Positions 34,308 to 44,554 of a stretch of 64,000 nt of DNA are shown one piece after another. The notes under the pieces are model-generated. The model saw nothing but the letters and a program-made list of their open reading frames with translations. It searched no databases and was not told the origin of the DNA. Position 1 is the first letter of the stretch. The number at the start of each line of letters is the position of its first letter. This DNA comes from G020354785 sp964534745 (GTDB taxonomy: Bacteria > Bacteroidota > Bacteroidia > Bacteroidales > UBA10428), in the NCBI GenBank assembly GCA_964534745.1, contig CAZHQW010000001.1, positions 62,001-126,000 on the forward strand, written 5' to 3'. The position numbers were made by a program, and so were the translations under genes.

Positions 34308-35441
34308 TTATGCATTTATCATCATCGGCATAAGCAGCATCAGCACATCTTCGTCCTCATTGTCTTTCTGTAATGGAAGGAAGAGTCCTGCCCTGGAAGG
34401 ATCAGACAGTTCCATTACAATGTCAGAGGATTTAAGATTAGATAATATTTCTATTAAAAATACTGATTTGAAGCCTATTTCCATATCATCTCCCTCATAC
34501 TGGCAGGTAAGTCTTTCGTAAGCTGAAATTGAAAAGTCAATATCCTGGGCGGAGACTGTTAACTGATTACCCTTAAGTTTCAATTTAACCAGGTTGCTTG
34601 CCTGGTTTGAAAATATTGAAACGCGCCTTAGCGTATTCAACAGGTTAAGCCTGTCAATGATGAGTTTGTTTGTATTATCCGTAGGTATAACAGAATTATA
34701 GCTTGGGTAGTTGCCTTCAACAAGCCTGCATACAAGCTTATATTTTGCCAGTGTGAAAAAGGCGTTCTTATCGTCAAACTCTATACTGACCTGCTTTTCT
34801 TTGTCTTTTGTGATAATGTTTTTGAGCAGGCTGGCCGGCTTTTTTGGCAGTATAAATGATGAGTTTATATCGGTTTTGGCATCTTCCCTCTTATACCTGA
34901 CAAGCTTATGAGCATCCGAAGCAACAAATGTCATACTGTCCGGTGCCAGCTCAAAAAATATTCCGTTCATGACAGGTCTCAATTCATCATCGGCAGTGGC
35001 AAAAAACGTATTATTCAGTCCGTTTGAGAGTATCTCATAACTTACCTGGTAACTCGATCTCTTGTCTTCTTTTATTGGAGGTATCTGGGGAAAATCCGAA
35101 CCTTTCTGTCCCACTATTGTGAATTGTCCGTTTTCCGTATTTATAACAATAGACAGGGTTTCAAGGTTTATATCAAATGTAAGCGGTTGTTCGGGAAACT
35201 CCTTAAGCGAATCGGTAAGCAGTCTGGCAGGTATGGCAATACTTCCGGATTCATTGGCGTTCTCCAGCTCCATTGTTGTTATCATGGTGGTTTCCAGGTC
35301 AGAGGCTGTAATTTTCAGTTCTTTACCCTTAAGATCAAAAAGAAAATTGTCGAGTATGGGCAACGTGTTTTTGGGATTTATTACCCTGTTTACTGATTGC
35401 AAATGATTCAAAAGATCAACACTTGATACTACAAATTTCAT
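34308..35441 (-). CDS. dnaN: DNA polymerase III beta sliding clamp
   Basis: This 377-residue protein has the three-domain clamp fold. The N-terminal LLNHLQSVNRVINPKNTLPIL and LPILDNFLFD motifs match DnaN. The C-terminal peptide EDEDVLMLLMPMM lies in the partner-binding region typical of the family. Length is normal. No dnaA or recF is adjacent, as is common in Bacteroidota. Confidence 0.96.
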   Translation of the reverse strand: MKFVVSSVDLLNHLQSVNRVINPKNTLPILDNFLFDLKGKELKITASDLETTMITTMELENANESGSIAIPARLLTDSLKEFPEQPLTFDINLETLSIVINTENGQFTIVGQKGSDFPQIPPIKEDKRSSYQVSYEILSNGLNNTFFATADDELRPVMNGIFFELAPDSMTFVASDAHKLVRYKREDAKTDINSSFILPKKPASLLKNIITKDKEKQVSIEFDDKNAFFTLAKYKLVCRLVEGNYPSYNSVIPTDNTNKLIIDRLNLLNTLRRVSIFSNQASNLVKLKLKGNQLTVSAQDIDFSISAYERLTCQYEGDDMEIGFKSVFLIEILSNLKSSDIVMELSDPSRAGLFLPLQKDNEDEDVLMLLMPMMINA

Positions 35442-35573
35442 TTGTTAAAGGTTTAAGTTTTATTCCAGAAATAATAGGTTTATCAACTCTCTTATATATA
35501 GTGTATCAATATTACAAAAAAAATATTATTTCCAGTCCTGATGATAATTATTTTTTCAGAAATTAGTCAACAT

Positions 35574-37325
35574 TCATGGGTTAAGGACAGATACAGAAGT
35601 ATACTTACTTTTTCTTACATAATTATATAAAAGTCCGAAAATAATTATTATCAATACAGGCAGCAGGGTATTTATTAACTGCCATTTTATCCGGTTTTTC
35701 AAACTGCCGGTTTTTTCTTTATCCAGCAGTCTTAATTCATATTCCCTGTTTCTCAATTCTGTGATTCCCCTTGTATTGGTAAGGTAGTTTATGGCATCGA
35801 CCATAAAATCTTTATTATCAAAGAAAGCGCGTAGCTCCTCCTTGCTGTAAAAATTATTTATAAATTCTATGTACTTATCAGTTTTAAGGGGCAGTATGAA
35901 GACCCTGTCAGGAAATATCCTGTAATCATTTCTTATCACATCCCCATCGGCAACAACTATCATTTTTGTATTTACACTTTTATCCCTGAACGCTATATTT
36001 TTGTCACCCGGTATAAGATTCGCAGGAACAGGCCTGTTATTAAAATCACTTTCAAAAGTTCCCTCAAGAAGAACTGCCACAGGCTTTGCTACCGTATCAA
36101 AGGTGGAGGCCGGTTCATCATAGAAGATCTCTTCTTTGCTGATAACAGCAGGTGCCCTTACCAGCTTATTGTTTTTTGATGTTTTCAACAGTATTGTCTT
36201 TTTAACGGTCCTGCGTGATCCCAGTGTATCTATAATATTGGCAAACTGTGATCTTATATAACTTGAGTTTTTTGTTACCGGGTGGTTAGGTGCAGGATTC
36301 AACAGGGGAAAGTAAGTCCAGTCAAAAGGTTCCCATATTTCAACCTGATTTGGTAATCCTACATTTATAGGAAGGATGGTGCACACTTTATCCTTGACAA
36401 GAACCGGATTAATCCTGATACCATATCGGAACAACTGGTCTTCAATATTAAGGTTGTTAATTGAAGCAGTGATATAGCCCTTGGAAAAAAGGCTGTCGAC
36501 ATTGCTGACAGACACGGCATCAATCAGCCATAAAACCTTCCCCCCGTTCATGATATACTGATCGATTACAAACTTGTCGGCTTCAGAAAATCTGTATTTT
36601 GGCTTTGCAATAATTATGGATTTATATTTATCAAGAATTCCGGCCTGCCCGTTTATCATTACGATTTTGTCAATTTTATAACAGTTTTCAAGTTCCCTGT
36701 AAATATCTTCCAGCTCATAACCGTACAATTCACCTTGTCCGATAATAAAACCAATAGTATCGGGACTGTCGTTTGTTATTTTGCGGATCATATTTATGAA
36801 CTTATATTCAAGTAATTCCAGTGAGCTGTTAACCTTTTCCTCGTCGGAGACCGGACCGTCTTTCAGAAGGTTTACGGGCACTTCCCTGCCCCGGTATGAT
36901 ATCAGCGCACCGGGAATGATCGTTGCTATTGTCAGGTCACCCTGCCTGTTTTTATAGCTGTAATTTACAGGAATAAGCTTTTTCTGCTCTAATTCCCTGA
37001 GATCTGAATCTTTCAGGGGATCAATAAAAGTATATGAAAGTCTGCCTTTTCCATAAATCTTGAATTCTTCGAGTTTATCTTCTATGCTTCTTCTGAACTT
37101 TTTATATGGGATACTCAATTTACCGTCAAGGTAGACCTTTATACTGACTTTATCATCCAGGTTTTTCAGTATCTCTTTTGATACGGGGGACAGGGAGTAC
37201 TTTTTATCTTTTGTCAGGTCAATTTTAATGTTTATAAATCCTGCTGTATAATTTACAAATACAATTACCGCCAGTGAGATGGCGAGCTTAATAATATCTT
37301 TCTTCCTTGTACTTGTATGTTTCAT
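35574..37325 (-). CDS. gldG: Gliding-motility ABC transporter auxiliary protein GldG
   Basis: This 583-residue protein is anchored at both ends by transmembrane helices (about 12-30 and 555-575). The long periplasmic region has the GldG/ABC-auxiliary domain: YSLSPVSKEILKNLDDKVSIKVYLDG, then IIAKPKYRFSEADKFVIDQYIMNGGKVLWLIDA. It partners with GldF and the ATPase GldA, which is not in this window. It lies 18 nt downstream of gldF. Confidence 0.92.
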   Translation of the reverse strand: MKHTSTRKKDIIKLAISLAVIVFVNYTAGFINIKIDLTKDKKYSLSPVSKEILKNLDDKVSIKVYLDGKLSIPYKKFRRSIEDKLEEFKIYGKGRLSYTFIDPLKDSDLRELEQKKLIPVNYSYKNRQGDLTIATIIPGALISYRGREVPVNLLKDGPVSDEEKVNSSLELLEYKFINMIRKITNDSPDTIGFIIGQGELYGYELEDIYRELENCYKIDKIVMINGQAGILDKYKSIIIAKPKYRFSEADKFVIDQYIMNGGKVLWLIDAVSVSNVDSLFSKGYITASINNLNIEDQLFRYGIRINPVLVKDKVCTILPINVGLPNQVEIWEPFDWTYFPLLNPAPNHPVTKNSSYIRSQFANIIDTLGSRRTVKKTILLKTSKNNKLVRAPAVISKEEIFYDEPASTFDTVAKPVAVLLEGTFESDFNNRPVPANLIPGDKNIAFRDKSVNTKMIVVADGDVIRNDYRIFPDRVFILPLKTDKYIEFINNFYSKEELRAFFDNKDFMVDAINYLTNTRGITELRNREYELRLLDKEKTGSLKNRIKWQLINTLLPVLIIIIFGLLYNYVRKSKYTSVSVLNP

Positions 37326-37343
37326 TATTATATTGTCATATAA

Positions 37344-38075
37344 CTACCAGCGCCTTTTACTTAATATTGTTTTGGTAAACAGCAGGAAAACCGATATCAG
37401 CGAGATGAAGTATATAACATCCTTCAGGTATATCACACCCCGGCTGACTGACTTGTAATGCTCATTTATGCCAAGGCTTAAAATAAATGTGCCGGCCCGT
37501 CCGAGAACATTTATATAGCCCAGGTAATCAAAACCGATAAAAAAAAGGAAAGAAACAGATACGGATATAATGAATGCAACAATAATATTATCCGTCAGGG
37601 ATGAAGAGAAAATGCCAATGCCTGTATATGCAGCAGCCAGCAACAGCAGTCCAGTGAAAGATCCCCATGTGGCACCGGTGTCTATGTTACCCGGCGGACT
37701 ACCTAAGATGTAAACGCTGAGAAAATAGATTAAACAAGGCAGCAGGGAGAATACAGCCACAAGCAAGGCAGCGAGGTACTTTGCAAGGACAATCTGCATG
37801 TCGGTAAGCGGCCTTGTTAATAACAGGTCCATTGTTCCTGCTTTCTTTTCGTCGGCAAACATCTTCATTGTTATTGCAGGAATTAGAAATAAAAAAACCC
37901 ATGGAGATATTATAAATAAGGTGTCCAGAGTAGCATAGCCCGCATCAAGGATATTAAACTCACCCGGGAAAATCCACATGTAAAGGCTGTTTACAAGAAG
38001 AAAAACCAGAATAACCACGTAACCGGTAATACTACTGAAGAACCTGCTTATTTCTATCCTGAATAATGAAAACAT
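37344..38075 (-). CDS. gldF: Gliding-motility ABC transporter permease GldF
   Basis: This 243-residue ABC-2 type permease has about six transmembrane helices and the GldF N-terminus MFSLFRIEISRFFSSITGYV. The loop MKMFADEKKAGTMDLLLTRPL is typical of ABC-2 permeases. It forms the membrane channel of the GldAFG transporter. Divergent from the PagL-like gene across about 96 AT-rich nt. Confidence 0.93.
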   Translation of the reverse strand: MFSLFRIEISRFFSSITGYVVILVFLLVNSLYMWIFPGEFNILDAGYATLDTLFIISPWVFLFLIPAITMKMFADEKKAGTMDLLLTRPLTDMQIVLAKYLAALLVAVFSLLPCLIYFLSVYILGSPPGNIDTGATWGSFTGLLLLAAAYTGIGIFSSSLTDNIIVAFIISVSVSFLFFIGFDYLGYINVLGRAGTFILSLGINEHYKSVSRGVIYLKDVIYFISLISVFLLFTKTILSKRRW

Positions 38076-38171
38076 ATTTATGCTTAAGTCTTAAAGCTCC
38101 TAAAATAAATACTTCTTAATTATAAATCAATAATTCAGAACCAAAAAATCAGTTTATATTTGTTTTTTACT

Positions 38172-39290
38172 ATGCCTGTTTTTATGAAGCCGGTAATTGT
38201 AATAACTATCTTCTTCCTGTCCTTTATCCTTTCAGGAACTTATGCCTCTGATAAAGGAGATATATTTAAGAACGTCTATATAGATTCTAAATTACATTAC
38301 GGATTCATTATTCCTCATCACAAATCTATTGCCTACCTGCTTGAAAGACATGTATACGGCTTTGAGATAAATGCAAGCAAGTCCACTTACGGGAGGCATA
38401 TATGGGAACAGCTGTACAGGTATCCGCGGACAGGCATGGGCTATGTATATTTTGATTACGGTAATCCGGAAGTACTGGGGAAGGTGCATGCCCTTTACGG
38501 ATTCATGAACATACCTTTAATCAGAAATGAAAACAATAGCTGTTTGTTTAATTACCGCATTTCATTTGGCATGTCATACCTGACAAAAAGGTTTGATGTC
38601 CATGAAAATTACCTTAATACAGCGATAGGTTCCAATATAAACATATACTTCAGGCTGGGCTTTGACACCAGGATACCGGTATCGGAAAATATAGAGATCC
38701 TGGGAGAGATTGGTTTTACGCACTGTTCCAACGGCAAGGTGAAATCTCCGAATTACGGCTTAAACGTTCTTTCAGGCTCAATCGGATTAAGTTATTTTAT
38801 AAACAGCACGGGCAGGCAAAGAGCAGTGCTGGAGTTGCCTGAAGATTATAAAAGAAACTGGTTCTCGGTTATTTACTCCGCCGGGGGCAAGGTATATGAT
38901 AATCTTTTCGGCAGACATTATTTTATTTCGTCTTTATCCTTCGATTACGAAAGAAATATAAATATCAAGAGAAGAATCGGACTGGGAGCGGATTTTTTTT
39001 ATGACGGGTCAATAAGAGAGGCACTGGCAGTTGACGGAGAATTGAATGAGGATTTGGCAAATCTTTTCAAAGTAGGACTGCATGGCTCACATACCTTGAT
39101 TTATAACAGGTTATTAATGACTGTGAATGTGGGCCGCTATCTTTATTCAAGGTATACCGATTTATCGCTTTTTTACAGCCGCCTTGCATTGAGATATAAA
39201 CTTGGCGGTCATGTTTTACTGAACCTTTCACTTAAGGCTCATAATGCCAAAGCCGACTTCGTGGAGTGGGGCGTAGGCTATTACTGGTAA
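38172..39290 (+). CDS. PagL-like lipid A 3-O-deacylase (acyloxyacyl hydrolase)
   Basis: This protein of about 372 residues has a signal peptide (to about residue 25) and an outer-membrane barrel. The catalytic block FTHCSNGKVKSPNYGLN near residue 182 matches the PagL His-Ser arrangement HxSNG followed by PNxG. ATG 38172 or 38184 is preferred over TTG 38160. The protein is about twice the size of PagL: the C-terminal half after about 200 residues repeats barrel-like strands without a second catalytic motif. It would remove an acyl chain from lipid A. Confidence 0.8.
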   Translation: MPVFMKPVIVITIFFLSFILSGTYASDKGDIFKNVYIDSKLHYGFIIPHHKSIAYLLERHVYGFEINASKSTYGRHIWEQLYRYPRTGMGYVYFDYGNPEVLGKVHALYGFMNIPLIRNENNSCLFNYRISFGMSYLTKRFDVHENYLNTAIGSNINIYFRLGFDTRIPVSENIEILGEIGFTHCSNGKVKSPNYGLNVLSGSIGLSYFINSTGRQRAVLELPEDYKRNWFSVIYSAGGKVYDNLFGRHYFISSLSFDYERNINIKRRIGLGADFFYDGSIREALAVDGELNEDLANLFKVGLHGSHTLIYNRLLMTVNVGRYLYSRYTDLSLFYSRLALRYKLGGHVLLNLSLKAHNAKADFVEWGVGYYW

Positions 39291-39359
39291 CCTGATAGAT
39301 AACTCTCCAGTAAAACAGGTTATTCATGTGTACGGCAAAAAGGATTATAAAGAAATCTG

Positions 39360-41591
39360 TTATTCTTTTAAAATTTTAATGTTGTATATTTTTGTATCAT
39401 TCAGGACAGAAAGCAGATAAATTCCCGGTTGCAGTGCACTTCCGGTACTTCCTGAATCGACACCCCGGTTACTTTCAACAAGCCTGCCATCCATTGTGTA
39501 GATAGCGTAACAAAACCTCCCGGAAGTTTTAATGTCAATATTATTATTAAAAGGATTCGGCATTATTTTTACCCAGCCGTTATCGCTGTTTGTTTTATAA
39601 GTTACGTCGGGGATTGCAGTCGCTGTAGCAGACTTAAGTGTTATAAGACCTCCGTCGGGCACAGCATTGAATTTGGCATATGTAGTTGATGTCCCGGCAA
39701 TCGTTGTTTCACTGGAATCCCCATTCTGAAAGGCCTGCGCATATGTCCACCCCCCGGGTAAGCGACGACGTATTGTAACAGGAAAGTTATAGATAGCATC
39801 ATCAAGCGTATCGGTCAGCTGCAGTTGTATTGAATCATTGAAAACATCAACAACTTCCAGTGAAACCGAATTGCGTTCCCTGATATATCGTACTACATTA
39901 ATAAAGGATGATACCCAGAATTTATCGGGATTTTCGTCAAGGTACTCCAGGCTTTCACGCAGTATTGTGGATGAAAGTGGTGAAGCACCCCCATCGCCGT
40001 CAATCCCATGTAACAGATATACACTCCATCCATTATGCGCTGCAGCAGTGTCAGCATTGTCGGTAAAAGCGTCAGTTGAATTTATGTCACCGCCGCTGCC
40101 ACAAAAAATTGAGCTGATATTTAGAAAATCGGCCGGTGTGGCTGTCTCAATGTTTCCCTGGCAATGACGGGCAGCAATATAGTATTTTGTAGTAATTGTA
40201 TCGATTGAAGGCACGCAATACGGGTAAGCGAGGGTAAGACACTGCTGGCCCGTAATATTCGAGTTGATCGTTTGCTGTGAGTTTTTCAGCTCAGTATCCT
40301 GGTCCTCTGCGGACAGGGCGTCAAGATGCGGATGGTTTACCGTATGGCTGCCAATCTCATGCCCTGCATCCGCGGCACCCTGAAATGCACTCCAGTTGGG
40401 AGACCAGTCGATAACCGGATAAAAGGTGGCCTGAAAACCAAATTCATTAAACATCGGTATAGCAACCGAATACTGATTTGAGCAATTATCATCGAATGTG
40501 TATGTAATTGCGGCATCGGCAAATCCTTTCCATGTACCTATCTGGTATGGTTTATCAATTACCTGTACATAGGGAGGTTCTTTGGCAGGGGTGATAGTAA
40601 CGATTCCTCCATCCGGTACAGCATTAAACTGAATATACTTTTGAGATTCAATCTCCTTCACAGTGGTTTCAACGGGAATCCCATCCTGAGTAGCTGCTGC
40701 ATATGACCAACTTACAGGTATCGGCCGGCGAACAGTAATCGGAGAATTATAGATTGCATTATTCATTGTATCGGTAATAATTACCCTGATAGTATCCTCA
40801 CTAAATTCAATCTCATCTACCGAAGCTGAATTACGTTCCCTGATGTAACGGACTACATTAACAAAAGTGCCAACCCAGTATTTATCGGTATTATAGCTGA
40901 GGTACTCAAGGCTTTCGCGAAGAACAGCGGATGATAACGGAGAATATCCTCCGTCATTGTCAATACCATGGATCAGATAGACACTCCAGCCATTCTTTGC
41001 TGCTGCTGCCAGAACGTTACTTTTAAAGGCAGCCCGGGAGTTAATGCTTCCCTGGTTACCGCATATTATCGAACTGATATTGAGAAAATCGGAAGGCGTG
41101 CTCGACTCAATATTTCCCTGGCAATGCCTGGCAGCAATGTAATATTTGGTTGTTATTGTATCGATGGAAGGCTCACAGTAAGGATAGGCAATAGTCAGGC
41201 ATTGCTGACCGGTAATATGTGAATTGACTGTTTCCTTGGAGCTTCTCAATTCGCTATCCTGTTCGGTTGCCGACAGAACACCAAGATGGGGATGAGTGAC
41301 CGTATGGCTGCCAATTTCGTGTCCCAAATCTGCAGCACTCTGAAAGGTAGACCACACAGGTGACCAGTTAATAACAGGATAGAATGTTGCCTGGAACCCG
41401 AATTCGTTGAACATGGGTATAGCTATCGAATACTGGTTTGCACAGTTGTCATCAAATGTATAAGTAATGGCTGCTTCAGTAAAACCTTTCCAGGTAGCCA
41501 CCTCGTAAGGTTCTTCAACAACCTGTGCGTAACTACCGGTAACTGAACCCAGCAAAATAGCAGCAATAATAAAATTGAACCGTGTTCTCAT
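39360..41591 (-). CDS. Tandem polysaccharide deacetylase with T9SS sorting domain
   Basis: This 743-residue secreted protein has a signal peptide (about 1-22). Two consecutive, highly similar units follow, at about 28-335 and 345-650. Each has a NodB-type deacetylase domain with TYTFDDNC (catalytic Asp pair) and GSHTVxHPHL (metal-binding His pair), then a beta-rich extension ending NAVPDGG. The last 80 residues (VKIMPNPFNNNIDI, MDGRLVES, LQPGIYLLSV) form a type IX secretion C-terminal domain. It should be exported to the cell surface or medium to deacetylate chitin, peptidoglycan or another N-acetylated glycan. Both copies keep the catalytic residues. Confidence 0.9.
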   Translation of the reverse strand: MRTRFNFIIAAILLGSVTGSYAQVVEEPYEVATWKGFTEAAITYTFDDNCANQYSIAIPMFNEFGFQATFYPVINWSPVWSTFQSAADLGHEIGSHTVTHPHLGVLSATEQDSELRSSKETVNSHITGQQCLTIAYPYCEPSIDTITTKYYIAARHCQGNIESSTPSDFLNISSIICGNQGSINSRAAFKSNVLAAAAKNGWSVYLIHGIDNDGGYSPLSSAVLRESLEYLSYNTDKYWVGTFVNVVRYIRERNSASVDEIEFSEDTIRVIITDTMNNAIYNSPITVRRPIPVSWSYAAATQDGIPVETTVKEIESQKYIQFNAVPDGGIVTITPAKEPPYVQVIDKPYQIGTWKGFADAAITYTFDDNCSNQYSVAIPMFNEFGFQATFYPVIDWSPNWSAFQGAADAGHEIGSHTVNHPHLDALSAEDQDTELKNSQQTINSNITGQQCLTLAYPYCVPSIDTITTKYYIAARHCQGNIETATPADFLNISSIFCGSGGDINSTDAFTDNADTAAAHNGWSVYLLHGIDGDGGASPLSSTILRESLEYLDENPDKFWVSSFINVVRYIRERNSVSLEVVDVFNDSIQLQLTDTLDDAIYNFPVTIRRRLPGGWTYAQAFQNGDSSETTIAGTSTTYAKFNAVPDGGLITLKSATATAIPDVTYKTNSDNGWVKIMPNPFNNNIDIKTSGRFCYAIYTMDGRLVESNRGVDSGSTGSALQPGIYLLSVLNDTKIYNIKILKE

Positions 41592-41687
41592 GTTTTTTAT
41601 TTTTGAATGTTAATTTAATATATTATTGTCTTAAAATTAAGTTTAAGTCTGTATTTTAGTACTATTTAACCTGATTATTAAATAAGG

Positions 41688-42398
41688 ATGAACAAGTTAA
41701 GTATAATTATTCCATTTTTTCTGATTCTTATCTCCTGCGAAGATAATTCATCAAGATGTAAAGAAGAATTAATACTTGAGGATTTCAGTAATATTCGGAT
41801 TGAAGATATCTTTAATATATTATTGGTTCAGGACACTTTAAATAAAATTATTCTGGAGGGGGGTGAAAATCTGCTGCCCCATGTTAAAACAGTTGTACAA
41901 AATGATACGCTGCTTATTGAAAACTCCTTGAGATGCAACTGGCTGAGGGATTATGAAAAGATTACGCTCACGGTACATTTTAAGGAGCTTGAACATATTG
42001 TCACTTTGGCGCCTGTAAATGTAATATCCAATGATACGCTAAGAGCAGATACACTGCAGTATTTTGCCATTGGCGAAATAGGTGAGTCCGACCTGATAAT
42101 GGACTGCGGGTATTTCAGGTTTGATGATTCATATTCCACACTCGGACTGTTTAAGTTCAGGGGCAAAGCCGGCAAAAGCAGGTTTTATGTAAATTACGGT
42201 TCTTCAGTAGATGCAGTGGACCTGGTATCCGCGAAGTCCGACATATACCAGAAAACAACAGGTGATATTTATGTTAACGTGACGGAGCACCTGCGTGTCT
42301 GGATTTGGGGTCCGGGAAATGTATATTACTCAGGCAATCCCCAGCTTGTGGAAGTAATGGAGAACAGATCTTCAGGGAAAATAATCAGGGTCGATTAG
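41688..42398 (+). CDS. Lipoprotein with DUF2807-type beta-helix domain
   Basis: This 236-residue protein has lipobox LILISC (Cys17). The mature part has the DUF2807/GIN-domain style of short repeated beta strands: IRIEDIFNILLVQDT, LILEGGENLLPHV, NDTLLIEN. It probably adopts a small right-handed helix at the cell envelope. Function unknown. It converges with the SpoIID gene, overlapping its 3' end by 14 nt. Confidence 0.75.
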   Translation: MNKLSIIIPFFLILISCEDNSSRCKEELILEDFSNIRIEDIFNILLVQDTLNKIILEGGENLLPHVKTVVQNDTLLIENSLRCNWLRDYEKITLTVHFKELEHIVTLAPVNVISNDTLRADTLQYFAIGEIGESDLIMDCGYFRFDDSYSTLGLFKFRGKAGKSRFYVNYGSSVDAVDLVSAKSDIYQKTTGDIYVNVTEHLRVWIWGPGNVYYSGNPQLVEVMENRSSGKIIRVD

Positions 42399-43393
42399 CG
42401 GGTTTTATACTATCATAAAAAGCTATACGCACATTATGGAAATAAAAATGCAGTATGTCGGTAAATTTGTAGCCTACCCTGGCCATTTCGATAGCGCCTT
42501 CCTGGCAGAGTCCTGCTCCATGCCCAAATCCTCTGCCCTCGAAAATCAGGGTAGTCCCATTTTCAATAATTGAGAAATAAGTCGATTTTAANNNNNNNNN
42601 NNNNNNNNNNNNNNNNNNNNNNNNNNNNNNNNNNNNNNNNNNNNNNNNNNNNNNNNNNNNNNNNNNNNNNNNNNNNNNNNNNNNNNNNNNNGGCATTACT
42701 TGTCATGCCTCCGCAATTGGAATGGTAGGGGGTTGTTATAAGATCATTATTCTCGTCGACCAGCACCATACCCTTTGTTTTCTCAGCAGCCTCATATATC
42801 AGGTTATTCTGTCCGCTTTTTCCCTTGTATGCCTGGCAGTGTACTGCATCACACAGACTGTAGCCGCTGCCCGAATGCCTGTAAATATTTTTAAGGGCAT
42901 AAGTCCTTATCAGTATGGCCTGGGCTTTATAGAATTCCAGAGGTGCCGATGAGCCACCCTCTGTCTCAATAACACCGGTTATGTATTTATCAATATTAAT
43001 TTTGTTTACCGGTTGCAGGTACCCTTCCTGTACTACTAATGCCAGGTCATCATCATAATCCCTTGAATTTAATAACGGTTTTTCAGGCTTAAGCCGGAAG
43101 GTACAGTAATTGTCCCTCGCAGTGAACTCAATTTTTGAATAATGTCCGATATATTTATCTATACTTCTTATTGAGAGAGAGTCATTTTCCGAGGTAATGA
43201 AATATAAATCGGGCGGAGCAGACCTCTTAACCGCCTTTCCGTCACCCTTAATATCATATTCACCAGAAATGACGGAAAATATTATGGTTCTTATGTTGTC
43301 TTCAGAGAAAAGGGCAATGTTTAGTTTCTGCGAAAGGCTGCTTTCTACAATTATTGTTACTAAAAAAAGAACAGTAATAAGTCTTTGTATCAC
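42385..43393 (-). CDS. SpoIID/LytB-domain protein, interrupted by assembly gap
   Basis: The N-terminal part (42692-43393) has a signal peptide and the SpoIID core INKIDKYITGVIETEGGSS, AQAILIRTYALKN and CQAYKG, ending TPYHSNCGGMTS. The C-terminal part (42385-42591) has the closing motif FEGRGFGHGAGLCQEGAIEMA. Both belong to one protein, but the two parts are in different frames across exactly 100 N. The gap length is therefore arbitrary and a true length not equal to 100 is implied. SpoIID is a lytic transglycosylase acting on denuded peptidoglycan; in Bacteroidota its homologues are envelope proteins of uncertain role. Confidence 0.85.
42592..42691. other. Assembly gap of 100 N
   Basis: A run of exactly 100 undetermined bases, the conventional placeholder for a gap of unknown size, lies inside the SpoIID gene. 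Confidence 0.99.
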
Positions 43394-43414
43394 GGCAGTA
43401 ATCTTTAGTATTTT

Positions 43415-44545
43415 TCAGACCAGCGAGCTAACTATTCTTGCAGCTATTTTTCCTGATGCTTCAGGTTTTCCGATAATTTTCCTGAGTTCTGCGTATTTTT
43501 TTACCATATTATCCCTGTAACTCCTGTCAAGAAGTATATTATCAAGCTCAGCCTTAATATTATCGGCAAGCCTGAACTGAAGGAATTCTTTTACTGCTTC
43601 CCTGTCCAGGATAATATTGACAAGTGAGAAGAACTTCACGTGTATGATATTAAGCATTACCAGTATCTGTCCGAAATAGTAATTAAAGCCGCTTGTCTTG
43701 TATATTACTACCTGGGGGACATTAAACAATGCTGTTTCAAGAGTTGCAGTACCTGATGTGACAATGGCGGCCGTTGAGTGCATTAATAGCTGGTATGTCT
43801 GGTTATGAACAAGCTTAACGGATGTTTTATTTAAGAACTTATTATAATATTCTATCTTAATGGATATGGCTCCGGCAACCACAAACTGGTAACCGGGATA
43901 GTGCTTTGTTATTGCGATCATTTCAGGCAGGCATCTGTCGATTTCCTGTTTCCTGCTTCCTGCCAGCAATGCTATAATTGGCTTATTGTCCAGTGTGTTT
44001 TCTTTCCTGAAATCCGCTGACAGGGATGTGTGCTTTTTGAAGTTCTCTATTTCGTCAACCAGGGGATGGCCATAAAACTCCACATTTATGCTCAGCTTTT
44101 CGTAAAAGTCCACTTCAAAAGGAAGTATAACAAAACGTTTGTCAACATATCTTTTTAATTTTTTTGCTCTTGACTTACCCCATGCCCACAATTTGGGCAG
44201 TATATAATAATACACTTTCAGATTGCCGGCCCTGGCAAATCTTGCTATGCGCAAATTAAATCCGGCATAGTCGATTAGAATAATAACATCGGGATTGTAT
44301 TTTTTAATATCTCTTTTGCAGAACAATACATTGCTTGAAATTTTGCCAATATTTTTCAATACTTCCCATATACCCATATATGATAAATCTCTATAATGCC
44401 TTACCAGTGTTCCTCCTGCACTTTTCATCATATTGCCCCCAAAGAACCTGAAATCGGCATGGGTATCATGTTTTATGATATTCTTCATCAGGTTTGCGCC
44501 ATGCATATCTCCTGATGCTTCACCCGCGATAATGTAATACTTCAT
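43415..44545 (-). CDS. lpxB: Lipid-A-disaccharide synthase
   Basis: This 376-residue GT19 glycosyltransferase has the N-terminal YYIIAGEASGDMHGANL and FFGGNMMKSAGG motifs. The central DYAGFNLRIA and ILPKLWAWG regions and the C-terminal VTSGTATLETALF with VVIYKTS are all present. It makes the lipid A disaccharide from UDP-diacylglucosamine and lipid X. It follows surE and a small membrane protein on the same strand, an arrangement I recall from other Bacteroidota. Confidence 0.95.
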   Translation of the reverse strand: MKYYIIAGEASGDMHGANLMKNIIKHDTHADFRFFGGNMMKSAGGTLVRHYRDLSYMGIWEVLKNIGKISSNVLFCKRDIKKYNPDVIILIDYAGFNLRIARFARAGNLKVYYYILPKLWAWGKSRAKKLKRYVDKRFVILPFEVDFYEKLSINVEFYGHPLVDEIENFKKHTSLSADFRKENTLDNKPIIALLAGSRKQEIDRCLPEMIAITKHYPGYQFVVAGAISIKIEYYNKFLNKTSVKLVHNQTYQLLMHSTAAIVTSGTATLETALFNVPQVVIYKTSGFNYYFGQILVMLNIIHVKFFSLVNIILDREAVKEFLQFRLADNIKAELDNILLDRSYRDNMVKKYAELRKIIGKPEASGKIAARIVSSLV

Positions 44546-44554
44546 CGATACCTG

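Noticed and set aside
39289..39321. AACCTG...CAGGTT inverted repeat between converging genes as terminator
   Set aside because: The stem is 6 bp with a 21-nt loop and no T-run on either strand; too weak.
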